64,000 nt of DNA from Rhizobium sp. ICMP 5592 (lineage in GTDB: Bacteria > Pseudomonadota > Alphaproteobacteria > Rhizobiales > Rhizobiaceae): NCBI RefSeq assembly GCF_009498525.1, contig NZ_QSNT01000001.1:1-64000 (forward strand), given 5' to 3'. The stretch's first letter is position 1. Each line of letters opens with the position of its first letter. The translations under genes were made by a program, and so were the position numbers. Below the pieces are notes generated by a model that worked only from the letters and a program-made list of their open reading frames with translations, was not told the DNA's origin and made no database searches. Below, one piece after another: positions 1 through 8,307 of this stretch.

Positions 1-369
1 GATGACGATGAACAGGTGGTACTGATCGGCCGGCCCGTGATCACCTTGAAACATTGGCTAGCGGAGGCCAAGATCGACACCGGTCCGGTGTTTCGACGCA
101 TCGACCAGTGGGGCAATATCGATCGGCGGGCGCTGACGCCGCAATCGGTCAATCTCATCCTGAAGGCACGCGTCAAGCAGGCAGGGCTCGATCCGATGAT
201 GTTTTCGGCGCATGGGCTGCGGTCCGGCTACCTCACCGAAGCCGCCAATCGCGGTATTCCCTTGCCTGAGGCGATGCAGCAATCGCTGCATAAGTCAGTG
301 ACGCAGGCGGCGAGCTATTACAACAATGCCGACCGGAAGAACGGACGCGCGGCGCGGCTGATAATTTAA
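1..369 (+). CDS. tyrosine recombinase/integrase, C-terminal part (5' end outside window)
   Basis: The frame is open from base 1 and ends at a TAA, so this is the 3' end of a gene starting upstream. The C-terminal catalytic boxes of a phage-type integrase are in order: HGLR (His codon at 211, Arg codon at 220), a second-box His at 289, and the nucleophile Tyr in SYYNNA (codons 316/319). The spacing of 9-10 residues between the last His and Tyr is normal for the family. Such enzymes cut and rejoin DNA at attachment sites through a 3'-phosphotyrosine. A near-identical, frameshifted copy lies at 1765-2171 in the same orientation. Whether the full enzyme works cannot be judged without the upstream sequence. 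Confidence 0.8.
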   Translation, partial: DDDEQVVLIGRPVITLKHWLAEAKIDTGPVFRRIDQWGNIDRRALTPQSVNLILKARVKQAGLDPMMFSAHGLRSGYLTEAANRGIPLPEAMQQSLHKSVTQAASYYNNADRKNGRAARLII

Positions 370-539
370 ACGACTCGATGGTCAGCAAACCGCCCTTGCT
401 GTGTGCTCATCGCGATTGGAGACTACATCTCTCGTGGCAGCCAACAAGATGCGCCCTAGCCGCTCTTGAGCAATAGAATGTATTGCTATCACTCATCCAT
501 ATGAGGCATTGTGAGTTATAGAAAGGATGTCTATAGCTC

Positions 540-1649
540 ATGAGGTGGAACTGGACACAGGAAGGCTGGCCGCATTTCATATATGACGATGCTCAGCTCA
601 AATCATTAGAGAGCCGATTTCTTCAGTCATCGGGGGAAGTGATCGGCGCTGTCCGTCATATCAGTGATGAGGAACGCAATCTGCTGCGCATCGAGCTCTT
701 AAGCGACGAGGCGGTGAAAACCTCTGAGATCGAGGGCGAAATGCTCGATCGGTTGAGCGTGCAATCATCATTGCGCCGGCAGTTCGGCCTTGATGTCAAC
801 AATCGACCGATAAAGCCGCAGGAGCGCGGAATCGCGGAAATGATGGTTGATGTGTATGACACTTGGCCAACCACGCTCGATCACGAAACCCTGTTTCGCT
901 GGCGCAGCATGTTGATGACGGGAAACCGCCATATTGGAACGATCGGCGGATACCGGATCCATGATGATGCCATGCAAATTGTGTCCGGCCGTCTCGATAA
1001 TCCAACGATCCATTACGAAGCTCCTCCATCAAGGCAGATGCCGGCGGAAATGGCCGCCTATATAGAGTGGTTCAACAGATCGGCGCCCAAGGGCGAAAGC
1101 CCCCTGCCCGCTCTGATACGGGCTGGCATAGGCCATTTGTATTTCGAAAGCATCCATCCATTTGAGGATGGGAACGGCAGGCTTGGCCGGGCGCTTGCGG
1201 AGAAATCGCTCGCACAGAATATCGGGCAACCAAGCCTGATTGCGCTTGCCTATACAATTGAGCATGGCCGCAAAGTTTACTACGACCAACTCGAACGCCA
1301 TCAACGCACGCTCGACATCACCGATTGGCTGGTTTACTTCGGCGAAACCATCCTTGAGGCGCAACAGACAACTTTGATGCGCGTGGCCTTTTACATCAGC
1401 AAGGCGCAGTTCTACGATCGCTTCCGCGGCCAGTTCAACCAACGTCAGGAAAAGGCTATTGCGCGCATATTCCGTGAAGGCCCAGCGGGCTTCAAGGGCG
1501 GGTTGAGCGCAGAGAACTATATTGCGATCACGCGGACCTCGCGAGCGACGGCCACGCGTGATCTTCATGATTTGGTGGAGAAAGGCGTGCTCACGCGCTC
1601 TGGCGAACGCCGGCACACACGCTATGCCCTTTGCCTGCATTTTCTGTGA
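540..1649 (+). CDS. Fic family protein (class II, DUF4172-type N-terminus)
   Basis: A 369-residue protein with the Fic core motif HPFEDGNGRLGR starting at His206. This motif coordinates ATP-Mg and transfers AMP to target hydroxyls in this family. An N-terminal helix carries the inhibitory motif TSEIEG (residues 61-66, T-x3-E-G), whose Glu normally blocks ATP binding, placing it in autoinhibited class II. The last about 70 residues look like a winged-helix DNA-binding domain (RTSRATATRDLHDLVEKGVL), common in chromosomal Fic regulators. The gene stands alone between two integrase remnants, with no separate antitoxin ORF next to it. A role as AMP-transferase or regulator is likely; the target is unknown. 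Confidence 0.85.
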   Translation: MRWNWTQEGWPHFIYDDAQLKSLESRFLQSSGEVIGAVRHISDEERNLLRIELLSDEAVKTSEIEGEMLDRLSVQSSLRRQFGLDVNNRPIKPQERGIAEMMVDVYDTWPTTLDHETLFRWRSMLMTGNRHIGTIGGYRIHDDAMQIVSGRLDNPTIHYEAPPSRQMPAEMAAYIEWFNRSAPKGESPLPALIRAGIGHLYFESIHPFEDGNGRLGRALAEKSLAQNIGQPSLIALAYTIEHGRKVYYDQLERHQRTLDITDWLVYFGETILEAQQTTLMRVAFYISKAQFYDRFRGQFNQRQEKAIARIFREGPAGFKGGLSAENYIAITRTSRATATRDLHDLVEKGVLTRSGERRHTRYALCLHFL

Positions 1650-1764
1650 AAGCGAAGCCCGACTGCCTCGAAACGCCTCTTTTGCGTCCCATAAATGCGA
1701 ATGACGTTGGGGAAGATCCGTAGCTGCCGATCCGAGAAGCCCCGTCTCCCCTCTCCTGCCGTGC

Positions 1765-2171
1765 CTGACTATCAATCTCAACCGCACCAAGGCGACAACG
1801 GCTGACGACAGGGCGCATGCCATTCTGCTCGGCCGGCCGGTCGAAGCCCTGAAACAATGGCTGGCGGAGACCACGATCGACACCGGCCCGGTGTTTCGAA
1901 GCATCGACCAGTGGGGCAATATCGATCGGCGGGCGCTGACGCCGCAATCGATCAACTTCATCCTCAAGGCACGCGTCAAGCAGGCCGGCCTAGACCCGGA
2001 GATGTTCTCGGCGCATGGTCTGCGGTCTGGCTATCTCACCGAGGCCGCCAATCGTGGCATCCCCTCCCCGGGGCCATGCAGCAGCCGCTGCACAAGTCGG
2101 TGATGCAGGCGGCCAGCTATTACAACAATGCCGACCGAAAGAACGAGCGCGCGGCGCGACTGGCTGTCTGA
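1765..2171 (+). pseudogene. tyrosine recombinase remnant, frameshifted second copy
   Basis: This stretch repeats the 3' part of the integrase at 1-369 with high identity, but it is broken. The frame starting around 1765 reads LTINLNRTKAT...HGLRSGYLTEAANRGIP. It then loses register near 2063-2073, where one base is missing relative to the first copy, and the MQQPLHKSVMQAASYYNNADRK end is found in the next frame up to 2171. No start codon or N-terminal domain is present. It is inactive and marks a duplication or a failed integration. The two copies form a direct repeat flanking the Fic gene. Confidence 0.85.
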
Positions 2172-2240
2172 TCTATCGACTGGGGTATATCGGCTATTGT
2201 GCAAGCTGCCGTCGCAGCCTCTGAACGGGAAAGGGAAGCC

Positions 2241-3068
2241 GTGCGCTCATCGCAACTGACGACATCAATAGGCACTCTCCTTTTGTCGATCCCTCTCGCG
2301 GTCGTGGCTTTCACTGCCGTTGCGTGGGCCGAGACCGCACGCCAGAGCGCTGCAAGAACGCTCGTGGAACCGGCTTATCAAATATGGCTGGCGCAGGCGA
2401 ACGCTTGGACCACCGACATGCAGCTTATGAAAGCCATGACGGAACACGCGATCGGCGGCCTAGCCGCACTACTACCAGCGGATTGCGATGCGGCCCGTAT
2501 GAAACGGGACATATGCGGCATAAAACTCTTCAACGTTCCTTCGTCCTCGATGTCGCCGACTGTGCAGGAAAACGAAATGATCGCCGCACAGGTGCTGGAT
2601 TATAATCCTGTCAGACAGGGAGATATCATCGTGCACAAGGCGAGGTTCCAAGGCGGTGACGAAACGATTGCCCTTACGCGGATCATCGGCCTGCCAGGTG
2701 AGACGGTGAAAATGCGAAACGGCCATGTCTTCATCAACGGGAAGGAAATGATCGCGGCTGCCGCTGGCCAAGTCATCAAGGAAGAATTTATCTCCGGAGA
2801 GGTCTATACGGAAACCACGCCCGAGGGCCGCAGCTATTCAACGCTATTGTCGCCCGAAACGCCTCCAGGCGTTGTGAGCGACTTCGGGCCCGTTACCCTT
2901 CCAGAAGACAGCTATTTCATGCTCGGCGATAATCGCGACAGCTCCGTGGACAGCCGCTACCCGCGCGACCTCAACGGCGATGGCCTGGTCCGAAAGGAAA
3001 GCATCTTGGGGGTAACCCTATCGGTTTTGGTGTCCAAGGATCCGGATCGGGTCGGGAAGCAATTATGA
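2241..3068 (+). CDS. signal peptidase I-like (S26 family) protein lacking the usual catalytic lysine
   Basis: A 275-residue protein from a GTG chosen because AAGGGAAG precedes it; a GTG at 2199 is a weaker alternative. One N-terminal membrane segment (about residues 8-30) precedes a periplasmic domain. Box B reads SSSMSPT with the nucleophile position at Ser103, and box E reads GDNRDSS (229-233), as in leader peptidases. In box D the normal KR-x-x-G-x-PG is TRIIGLPGE, so the general-base Lys position is Thr146 (ACG, one base from AAG). Cleavage of exported preproteins is the family role, but activity here is doubtful. No conjugation genes are beside it. Confidence 0.75.
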   Translation: MRSSQLTTSIGTLLLSIPLAVVAFTAVAWAETARQSAARTLVEPAYQIWLAQANAWTTDMQLMKAMTEHAIGGLAALLPADCDAARMKRDICGIKLFNVPSSSMSPTVQENEMIAAQVLDYNPVRQGDIIVHKARFQGGDETIALTRIIGLPGETVKMRNGHVFINGKEMIAAAAGQVIKEEFISGEVYTETTPEGRSYSTLLSPETPPGVVSDFGPVTLPEDSYFMLGDNRDSSVDSRYPRDLNGDGLVRKESILGVTLSVLVSKDPDRVGKQL

Positions 3069-3258
3069 AGCAGGCCAGTTTGTCCGCTTCCAGGAAATCG
3101 TCAACCGCTTCAGATGGCAGCAAAAGTTGCGAATGATTTGCGGTGGCAAGATATATCATGTTCACGACCGACTTCGCGAGAAGCAGCATGCTCGAAATCA
3201 GTCCAGTGGAAACCGCTGCTTCACGGAGACAAAATTTGATTATTGGAGGCATACTCAC

Positions 3259-3936
3259 ATGCGTGCATTGATGTTTTGCATTATTTGGTTCTGTGCTCCC
3301 CTGCATGCATGGGCTCAGTCTTCGCACCTTACGCCGGAACGAACTGCCGAGCTCTACTATCGCTCCTGGTTGAACTATGATCGCGGCAGCACGCTGCGGC
3401 TCCAGCGCGAATGGGGCGCTTCCAGCGCCGAACCACGTTACCTCGACATGGAGCGTGTCACCGATCCGGTAGCATGGCAGTTCAGGTATAAAATGGGTGA
3501 CTTGCCACCCGGAAGCTCGCACGAGCAGGCCAAACTCATGACAACGCTCATGATCGAAAGCTCTCGGCGGGTTCGCTGCAAGGCAATATCCGGACGGGTA
3601 GGAGAACAACTGCCGACTGGTCAATATCTGGCTCGGGTAAAGCTTGAATGTGCCGTTCCTGAGGTCAAGGCGGCCTTTGAACACCTCAAAACCGCCACTA
3701 GCGCTGCTGAACTGGGCGGAAGAGAAAAAGCTCCCGCGGCGACATTGCTGAGAAAGATGATCGCAGTTGTCAGCCGCGCCCCACTGACGCGGCGAGTTTC
3801 AACCGAGATGCTGCTCACAGGGGATGCTGATAAAAAAATCTGGCGTGTCGGTCCAACGAGTTTAGGGGTCGAGGCCGTTGGCGCCGACTTCGGCAGGCAG
3901 CTGGCTCAATCGGGATTAATGGATGGCGCTCTCTGA
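3259..3936 (+). CDS. exported protein of unknown function
   Basis: A 225-residue protein. The start at 3259 is preferred over 3127 because GGAGG sits at 3245-3249 and the N-terminus then reads as a clean Sec signal peptide ending ...LHAWAQ. The mature part is mixed alpha/beta, with conserved-looking Trp/Tyr near the N-terminus (ELYYRSW) and two cysteines. I recognise no family motif. It ends 3 bases before the next small ORF and follows the S26-like gene, so it may belong to the same mobile cargo. Confidence 0.6.
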   Translation: MRALMFCIIWFCAPLHAWAQSSHLTPERTAELYYRSWLNYDRGSTLRLQREWGASSAEPRYLDMERVTDPVAWQFRYKMGDLPPGSSHEQAKLMTTLMIESSRRVRCKAISGRVGEQLPTGQYLARVKLECAVPEVKAAFEHLKTATSAAELGGREKAPAATLLRKMIAVVSRAPLTRRVSTEMLLTGDADKKIWRVGPTSLGVEAVGADFGRQLAQSGLMDGAL

Positions 3937-3939
3937 GTA

Positions 3940-4377
3940 ATGTCGCGAAACTCGGACATCACCACGAAAAACAAGACCGATGGTGTTGTCCAATGTGACA
4001 GTTCGCAAAACAGGCGTTCGCCTTGCCGAATGATTGCAACTGTACTAAAGCCGACCGAGACGATTTTCCCAAAACTAAACCAGATCGCACGCGATTTTTT
4101 CTGCGCTGAAACCGGCCGCTTCGACCGCGAGCGGCTTTTGGCATCGACGCTTGCTGCTTACATCAACGCACTGTCAGGCCTGGGTTTGGATTGCGAATCC
4201 AGTTGGCGGCAACTCATAGAAAGCGTGTACCCCATCGATCCCACACCTGAGAACCTCCTGAAGCTGACGGGTAATTGGACGGAGGTGGCCGCGCTCATGG
4301 CGACGGAGCTCGGTCAGACGACGCGATATGATTTTTATGGTCCATACCTATTTCTTCTAACCGAAAACAGCGACTAA
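3940..4377 (+). CDS. hypothetical protein, 145 residues
   Basis: An ORF starting 3 bases after the exported-protein gene; an internal ATG at 4030 is an alternative start. No clear ribosome-binding site precedes either. The middle is predicted helical (ETIFPKLNQIARDFF, LLASTLAAYINALSGLG) and there is no signal peptide or membrane segment. I do not recognise the family. Close spacing to the upstream gene and a protein-like composition argue it is real, with moderate confidence. Confidence 0.4.
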   Translation: MSRNSDITTKNKTDGVVQCDSSQNRRSPCRMIATVLKPTETIFPKLNQIARDFFCAETGRFDRERLLASTLAAYINALSGLGLDCESSWRQLIESVYPIDPTPENLLKLTGNWTEVAALMATELGQTTRYDFYGPYLFLLTENSD

Positions 4378-4644
4378 TTTCTGTCACAATAGGCGAGTGG
4401 CCGTATTTCCCGAATGGTCCAACCCCGACCTCACAATTCCGCGTCCAGCCTAACTAAATATCTGCCTAAAAGCAGGATCTTGATAGGATCCGAACCTGCC
4501 GTGTCGCCGGGGGCTTCCTAAGCTCCTGATAAGTCTAGGGGAGTACGGCTCGCTGGGCGACGCTGGTTCGGGGGGGGTGTTACCGGAGTCATCAGTTGAT
4601 CGAAGGGTGACGACAAGACACGTTCGACCCTTGCGGCGCCGCTG

Positions 4645-5019
4645 ATGATCATTCGACTGTGTGGCGGCGGTAATGGTTTGCGGAATGCGCTACCTGACGC
4701 CTTAACGCCAACTCCGGATTTTCTCGCCGTGCTCGAACACGTTCTTTCCCACCGAAAAATCCTCTACAGTTCTCAGGGGGTGCTGCGCTACCAATCTGGG
4801 AACCGAGTTCGTCGGGCCTTCAAGAATGCCGACATCGAACTTAACTGGCAGAATCTTGCAGATATGTGGCCTCGGCTCGATGACGCCGCCAGACGCAATG
4901 TACTAGCGAATGGAACTGCATCATTTCGTTTTTCAGCCTCACGCCGTGCATCAGTGCCGGGGGGAAGTCGAGGGAACCTCTCGCCCCAGACCTGGATCTG
5001 CTACGCCTTCGATCCATAA
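4645..5019 (+). CDS. doubtful hypothetical ORF, 124 residues
   Basis: An open frame after a 267-bp stretch (4378-4644) in which I see no gene. No convincing ribosome-binding site is present and the C-terminus (SRRASVPGGSRGNL) is of low complexity. The centre (FLAVLEHVLSHRKILYSSQ, ADIELNWQNLADMWPRL) could be helical. It may be a gene remnant in the island or chance coding. Confidence 0.2.
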   Translation: MIIRLCGGGNGLRNALPDALTPTPDFLAVLEHVLSHRKILYSSQGVLRYQSGNRVRRAFKNADIELNWQNLADMWPRLDDAARRNVLANGTASFRFSASRRASVPGGSRGNLSPQTWICYAFDP

Positions 5020-5117
5020 CAATCGCTGTAACATCGCATTCAATTTCGACTTTCTGATCCTCGCAAATCTGGCCAAATTTAGAATAAGGGCGGTCCCGGC
5101 GTGCGTGCTATGCCGTC

Positions 5118-5351
5118 TTACACTTTTGCCTTGGAAAATCGGACGCCTGCACCGCCACCATTTTCAGGGATGAACTCTATCCCGGCGGTCTCGAACGCAA
5201 CGCGGATCGCCTCCATCGTCGCAGCATATCCTGGACGACCGGCTTCAATCCGGGTCACGGTGGCAGCCGTAATGTTGGCGCGGCTGGCCAGATCACGGAC
5301 ACCCCATTTCAGGGCAGCACGTGCCATGCGAACTTGATCAGCAGTTAGCAC
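5118..5351 (-). CDS. XRE-family helix-turn-helix regulator
   Basis: A 77-residue protein starting at a GTG. Almost the entire chain is a Cro/CI-type HTH: QVRMARAALKWGVRDLASRANITAATVTRIEAG, with the recognition helix around residues 28-38. Small single-domain XRE proteins usually repress mobile-element genes or act as antitoxins; no partner toxin is adjacent. The 123-bp gap to the divergent gene at 5475 probably contains its operator, but I could not single out a palindrome. Confidence 0.75.
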   Translation of the reverse strand: MLTADQVRMARAALKWGVRDLASRANITAATVTRIEAGRPGYAATMEAIRVAFETAGIEFIPENGGGAGVRFSKAKV

Positions 5352-5474
5352 ATTATAACCTTGACATAATCTTGATATGATTCAAACTCGATCTGCGACT
5401 AAACGACAGCCAAGCAAGGTGCTTGCGACACCTTACCTGGCCTGACCATAACCCAGCTACAGGGAGCTCGGATC

Positions 5475-6128
5475 ATGGCTGATTCTGAGAATACCAGAAC
5501 TTTGCCCGTAATTACTCGCAGAAAAATGCTTTCTGCCGCCGCGATCTATCTGGCCGCCTCGACCGCAAGGCTCGCCCACGGTTCGTCTAACCCTCATCCG
5601 GGTAGAGAATGGAACGACCCAGCAGTATCGCGCTGGCGCGAATGGAACGCAGCCCACAGATGCCGGCATGCGTTGTGCCGTCGGCAGCAGAAACTCGAAG
5701 CAGGGCTGTTGAAAATCGTGGGCAGGTTCCCCCAGGTAAAATTGCAGATTCCCGGCAAAGCGGAACCTGCCTTCGCGAGTACCAGCAAGGAGATTGATCG
5801 CTTGCTTCCCGGACCAGAAATGAGCAAATCCAGGAAGCTGGCGAAGGCCAAGTTGTCGGCCCGGCGCAAGGCGTGGAACACAGCGGACGAGCAGATCGGA
5901 TACTCCCTCGCCTACAAAGCAGAAACGGAGATGGCCGATACCGAAGCGTTATTGGCAGAAGCGTTATGGTACACACCTGCTCAATCGATTGCCGGCGTCA
6001 CCGCCAAATTGCATTCCCTTATCGAGACGGAAGATCCAGGCGCGCGTCTGAAGGAAATGCCATGGCCGGAGCTACGCTCTATCCTGTCCGATCTTCTCAG
6101 GATCGACACAAAGAAGCCTCCGATCTGA
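5475..6128 (+). CDS. hypothetical protein with possible twin-arginine leader
   Basis: A 217-residue protein with TRRKML followed by a hydrophobic Ala-rich stretch (residues 15-35), resembling a Tat or Sec leader. After it comes NDPAVSRWREWNAAHRCRHALCRRQQKLE, a charged helical segment. I recall similar uncharacterised proteins near integrases in rhizobial genomes, which would fit this position beside an integrase pseudogene. No enzymatic motif is visible. GGGAGC ends 9 bases before the ATG and serves as ribosome-binding site. Divergent from the XRE gene. Confidence 0.55.
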   Translation: MADSENTRTLPVITRRKMLSAAAIYLAASTARLAHGSSNPHPGREWNDPAVSRWREWNAAHRCRHALCRRQQKLEAGLLKIVGRFPQVKLQIPGKAEPAFASTSKEIDRLLPGPEMSKSRKLAKAKLSARRKAWNTADEQIGYSLAYKAETEMADTEALLAEALWYTPAQSIAGVTAKLHSLIETEDPGARLKEMPWPELRSILSDLLRIDTKKPPI

Positions 6129-6942
6129 AACGGCTTTGCGCAATAGCACAGAGCTTTGTCATTGGCCGAAGGACGCCAGGTTTCGCGACTGTCTTGATGA
6201 GCCGCTGCGAAACGAAAATCCGGGTGAAAACGACATGGAACTCAACACGCCTATCTCCCCTAGGCGTAGCGTTTGTACATGGATTATGGGTAACGATTTC
6301 GTGCCGAAGGGCAAAACTGAAAACTGCAGACAGATCGCGCGCGACCTTGCGTGCGGCACTCGCACCGCCTCTTACTATATTCCGCTGGCGAAATAGGATC
6401 TTCTCATCGCGAGACGTCTTTCCAGATGTCACATCGGCAACCATTCGCTCAATATCGCCTGAGTTTAGACTTTGTGCCCGTCGTTTCCCAAGTAGAGGCA
6501 CGACACGGTTTCGAAGACCCGCCACAGTTACGGTCTTGGTTCTTGTCTTCATCGGCTCACCTTGCCGTCGACCACGCTGGACGAAGCAGCCCTGCTTCTC
6601 ATAAAGATCGATGAGCGCACCAACCGTCATCTGTCGACGCATTGCCTGGAGATCACCGGTCGGATCTTCCCCAGCCGCAACACTCCAGAGCTTAGCCTTG
6701 GCGATTTTTCTTGCTTGCTCAACTGTGACTGGGCCAAAACGCCCTATGGTCAACATGCGCTGGGGAGCTGATCGACCGCCACCATCTGCTCGATACCTGA
6801 TGATGAAAGTCTTCACACCTATGGGAGCGATGCGAAGACCAAAGCCTAAAAGCTCACTATCTCAAATGTGGTAGCGTTCATGATCTGGCCGAGCCGCATC
6901 GACGATGCGCTTCATCAGCAGCACACTATTACGCTTGCTCAT
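6097..6942 (-). pseudogene. P4-type integrase, nonsense mutation and 3' truncation
   Basis: Reading leftward from ATG 6942 (good GGAGG 6 bases before it) gives MSKRNSVLLMKRIVDAARP...RYHI, then TGA, then DSELLGFGLR. Integrases with this N-terminal arm domain normally have Trp at the stop (VWDxxLxGFGLR), so TGG has become TGA. The frame continues with the arm-binding and core-binding domains (KTFIIRYRADG, LTIGRFGPVTVEQARKIAK, ALIDLYE) to about NPC, coded near 6275. After that similarity ends and the catalytic R-H-R-Y half is absent. The residual frame runs on to 6097 without recognisable sequence. It marks the right border of the decayed island. Confidence 0.8.
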
Positions 6943-7132
6943 CTACCGCCTCCAGGACTTTGAGGGAGACACCACCAGGACACCACCGCAATCGAAAACA
7001 GGAGGGTAATGATAGCGTTCAATCGGCGACAGCGTCAATCTAAACTATTGAATAGTAGTGGTATTTAGCAACATAGGATATTGTGGCGCTACCCAATCTC
7101 ATCCTATTGAAGGGTACGGCGATCGCAGTCAA

Positions 7133-7150
7133 TTGGCAAACGATTGCCAA
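7133..7150. promoter_or_regulatory. LacI-family operator O1
   Basis: The 18-bp near-palindrome TTGGCAAACGATTGCCAA has one mismatched pair and the central CG typical of LacI/GalR-family sites. It lies upstream of the -35 element of the promoter at 7158-7185. A second copy of its core lies 59 bp downstream. Apart from these elements I see nothing coding in 6943-7295. Confidence 0.75.
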
Positions 7151-7157
7151 AAATAAC

Positions 7158-7185
7158 TTGCATAAAAAAACGACTTGGCTACTAT
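7158..7185 (+). promoter_or_regulatory. sigma-70-like promoter of the isomerase/ABC operon
   Basis: TTGCAT (7158-7163) and TACTAT (7180-7185) are separated by 16 bp, a good housekeeping match. Predicted transcription starts near 7192, just before the second LacI-type operator. The gene start at 7296 leaves a leader of about 100 bases. Confidence 0.55.
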
Positions 7186-7193
7186 CTGGGCAC

Positions 7194-7207
7194 GGCAAAC
7201 GATTGCC
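7194..7207. promoter_or_regulatory. LacI-family operator O2
   Basis: GGCAAACGATTGCC repeats the core of O1 exactly, centred 59 bp from it and overlapping the predicted start of transcription. Two operators bracketing a promoter suggest repression, perhaps by looping. No lacI-type gene is in the window, so the repressor is encoded elsewhere. Confidence 0.75.
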
Positions 7208-7295
7208 ATTTGCAGTGCATTGAAATTATTCGGATAATTTACTGCGGACCTCGCTTCTGCAAAGGATTTCCTGTGCCTGGAGAACGGATAGCGTC

Positions 7296-8249
7296 ATGAC
7301 TTCAACCGAACGACTTCGCTTCGGCGTCGATCTCGTCACCTTCTTCCATCCCGGTTTCTGGGGTGTGGAGGATTATGACGGCATCATCGCTTTGTCCCGC
7401 AAAGAGCCTCGCGCCTTCTGGGACAAAATTCTCGACAGCGTGCAGGCCTCTGGCGTCACCGGCGTGGAGCTGACCTTCTCGCCCTTCAACTGGCAGGATG
7501 CGACGAAAACCTATGATTCGGTCGAAGCTTTCGCCGGCGAACTGTCCAAACGCGGACTGACCCTGGCGAGCGGCTTTTTCGCCGAACTCGAGGCCGCCGG
7601 CGATTTCACGGAAGGCGCGGCGCAGGCCGCCATTATCGACAAGGCGGAGAAATATGCCGAATTCCTGAAGGCCTGCGGCAGCGACATCATGGTCATCGGT
7701 GGCCCGTTGCGCCAGACGCTCGGCGCGCAGCCGGTGCGGTTTTTCGATTTCGAACAGGCGCGCAAGATCGCCGATTTTCTCAACCGCCTCGGCGCGGTTC
7801 TTTACGCCAAGGGCGTTCGGCTGGCGATCCACACCGAGGCACACTCGATCTTTGCGTCCGCGCGCGATGTCGATCTGCTGATGCTGCTGACCGACCCGGC
7901 CTATGTGCATATGTGCCCGGATACGGCTCATATCATCGTCGCGGGGTCCGACCCGATCCAGCTCGTCGACCGCCATCATGAGCGTGTTATCATCGCCCAT
8001 TGGAAGGATGCGCTCGGGCCGATGCCGGCCGACACCCCGATCGACAAAGATATCCATGATCGCCACCGCCCCTATTTCTGCGGCTTCGGGCTTGGCCGTG
8101 TCGATTGGCCGGGCTGGATCAGACTTTTGCGTGATCGCGGCTATCAGGGCTGGGCCATTCTCGAGCTGGACGCAGCCCCCGATCCGGTCGGCGATATCGC
8201 CAACGGGCTGACGCTCGTCCGGCAGGCGCTCTTGCCGATCTATCGCTGA
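7296..8249 (+). CDS. sugar phosphate isomerase/epimerase-like TIM-barrel protein
   Basis: A 317-residue protein of the xylose-isomerase-like (AP endonuclease family 2) TIM-barrel superfamily. Visible metal-ligand candidates at barrel strand ends are Glu in GVELTFSPF, Glu/His in AIHTEAHS, Asp in MCPDTAHI, His in IIAHWKDA, and Glu in AILELDAAP, the usual Mn/Zn set. These enzymes isomerise or epimerise sugars or keto-sugars in the cytoplasm. First gene of an operon with a CUT1 importer and a GMC oxidoreductase, so its substrate is probably the imported sugar or its oxidised form. Controlled by the LacI-type operators upstream. Confidence 0.8.
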   Translation: MTSTERLRFGVDLVTFFHPGFWGVEDYDGIIALSRKEPRAFWDKILDSVQASGVTGVELTFSPFNWQDATKTYDSVEAFAGELSKRGLTLASGFFAELEAAGDFTEGAAQAAIIDKAEKYAEFLKACGSDIMVIGGPLRQTLGAQPVRFFDFEQARKIADFLNRLGAVLYAKGVRLAIHTEAHSIFASARDVDLLMLLTDPAYVHMCPDTAHIIVAGSDPIQLVDRHHERVIIAHWKDALGPMPADTPIDKDIHDRHRPYFCGFGLGRVDWPGWIRLLRDRGYQGWAILELDAAPDPVGDIANGLTLVRQALLPIYR

Positions 8250-8271
8250 ATTTCATAACCCTGGAACCAAC

Positions 8272-8293
8272 GGCCCCGCCAAGAGGGCCTTTT
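8272..8293 (+). terminator. weak intra-operon terminator/attenuator hairpin
   Basis: GGCCC (8272-8276) pairs with GGGCC (8285-8289) over an 8-base loop and is followed by TTTT. Located between the isomerase and the substrate-binding gene, it may adjust their relative expression rather than end the transcript. Confidence 0.35.
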
Positions 8294-8307
8294 GAAGAGG
8301 TGGAACA

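Noticed and set aside
3127-3258. Upstream extension of the exported protein at 3259
   Set aside because: The extension has no ribosome-binding site and would bury the signal peptide; GGAGG at 3245 supports the internal ATG.
4534-4552. Short stretch resembling the 16S rRNA string around GGGGAGTACGGC
   Set aside because: Only about 15 bases agree and the flanks do not continue as rRNA on either side; treated as chance.
5873-6604. Plus-strand ORF of 243 codons across the end of the Tat-like protein gene and the integrase remnant
   Set aside because: It overlaps two better supported genes, is Arg-rich, and has no recognisable feature.
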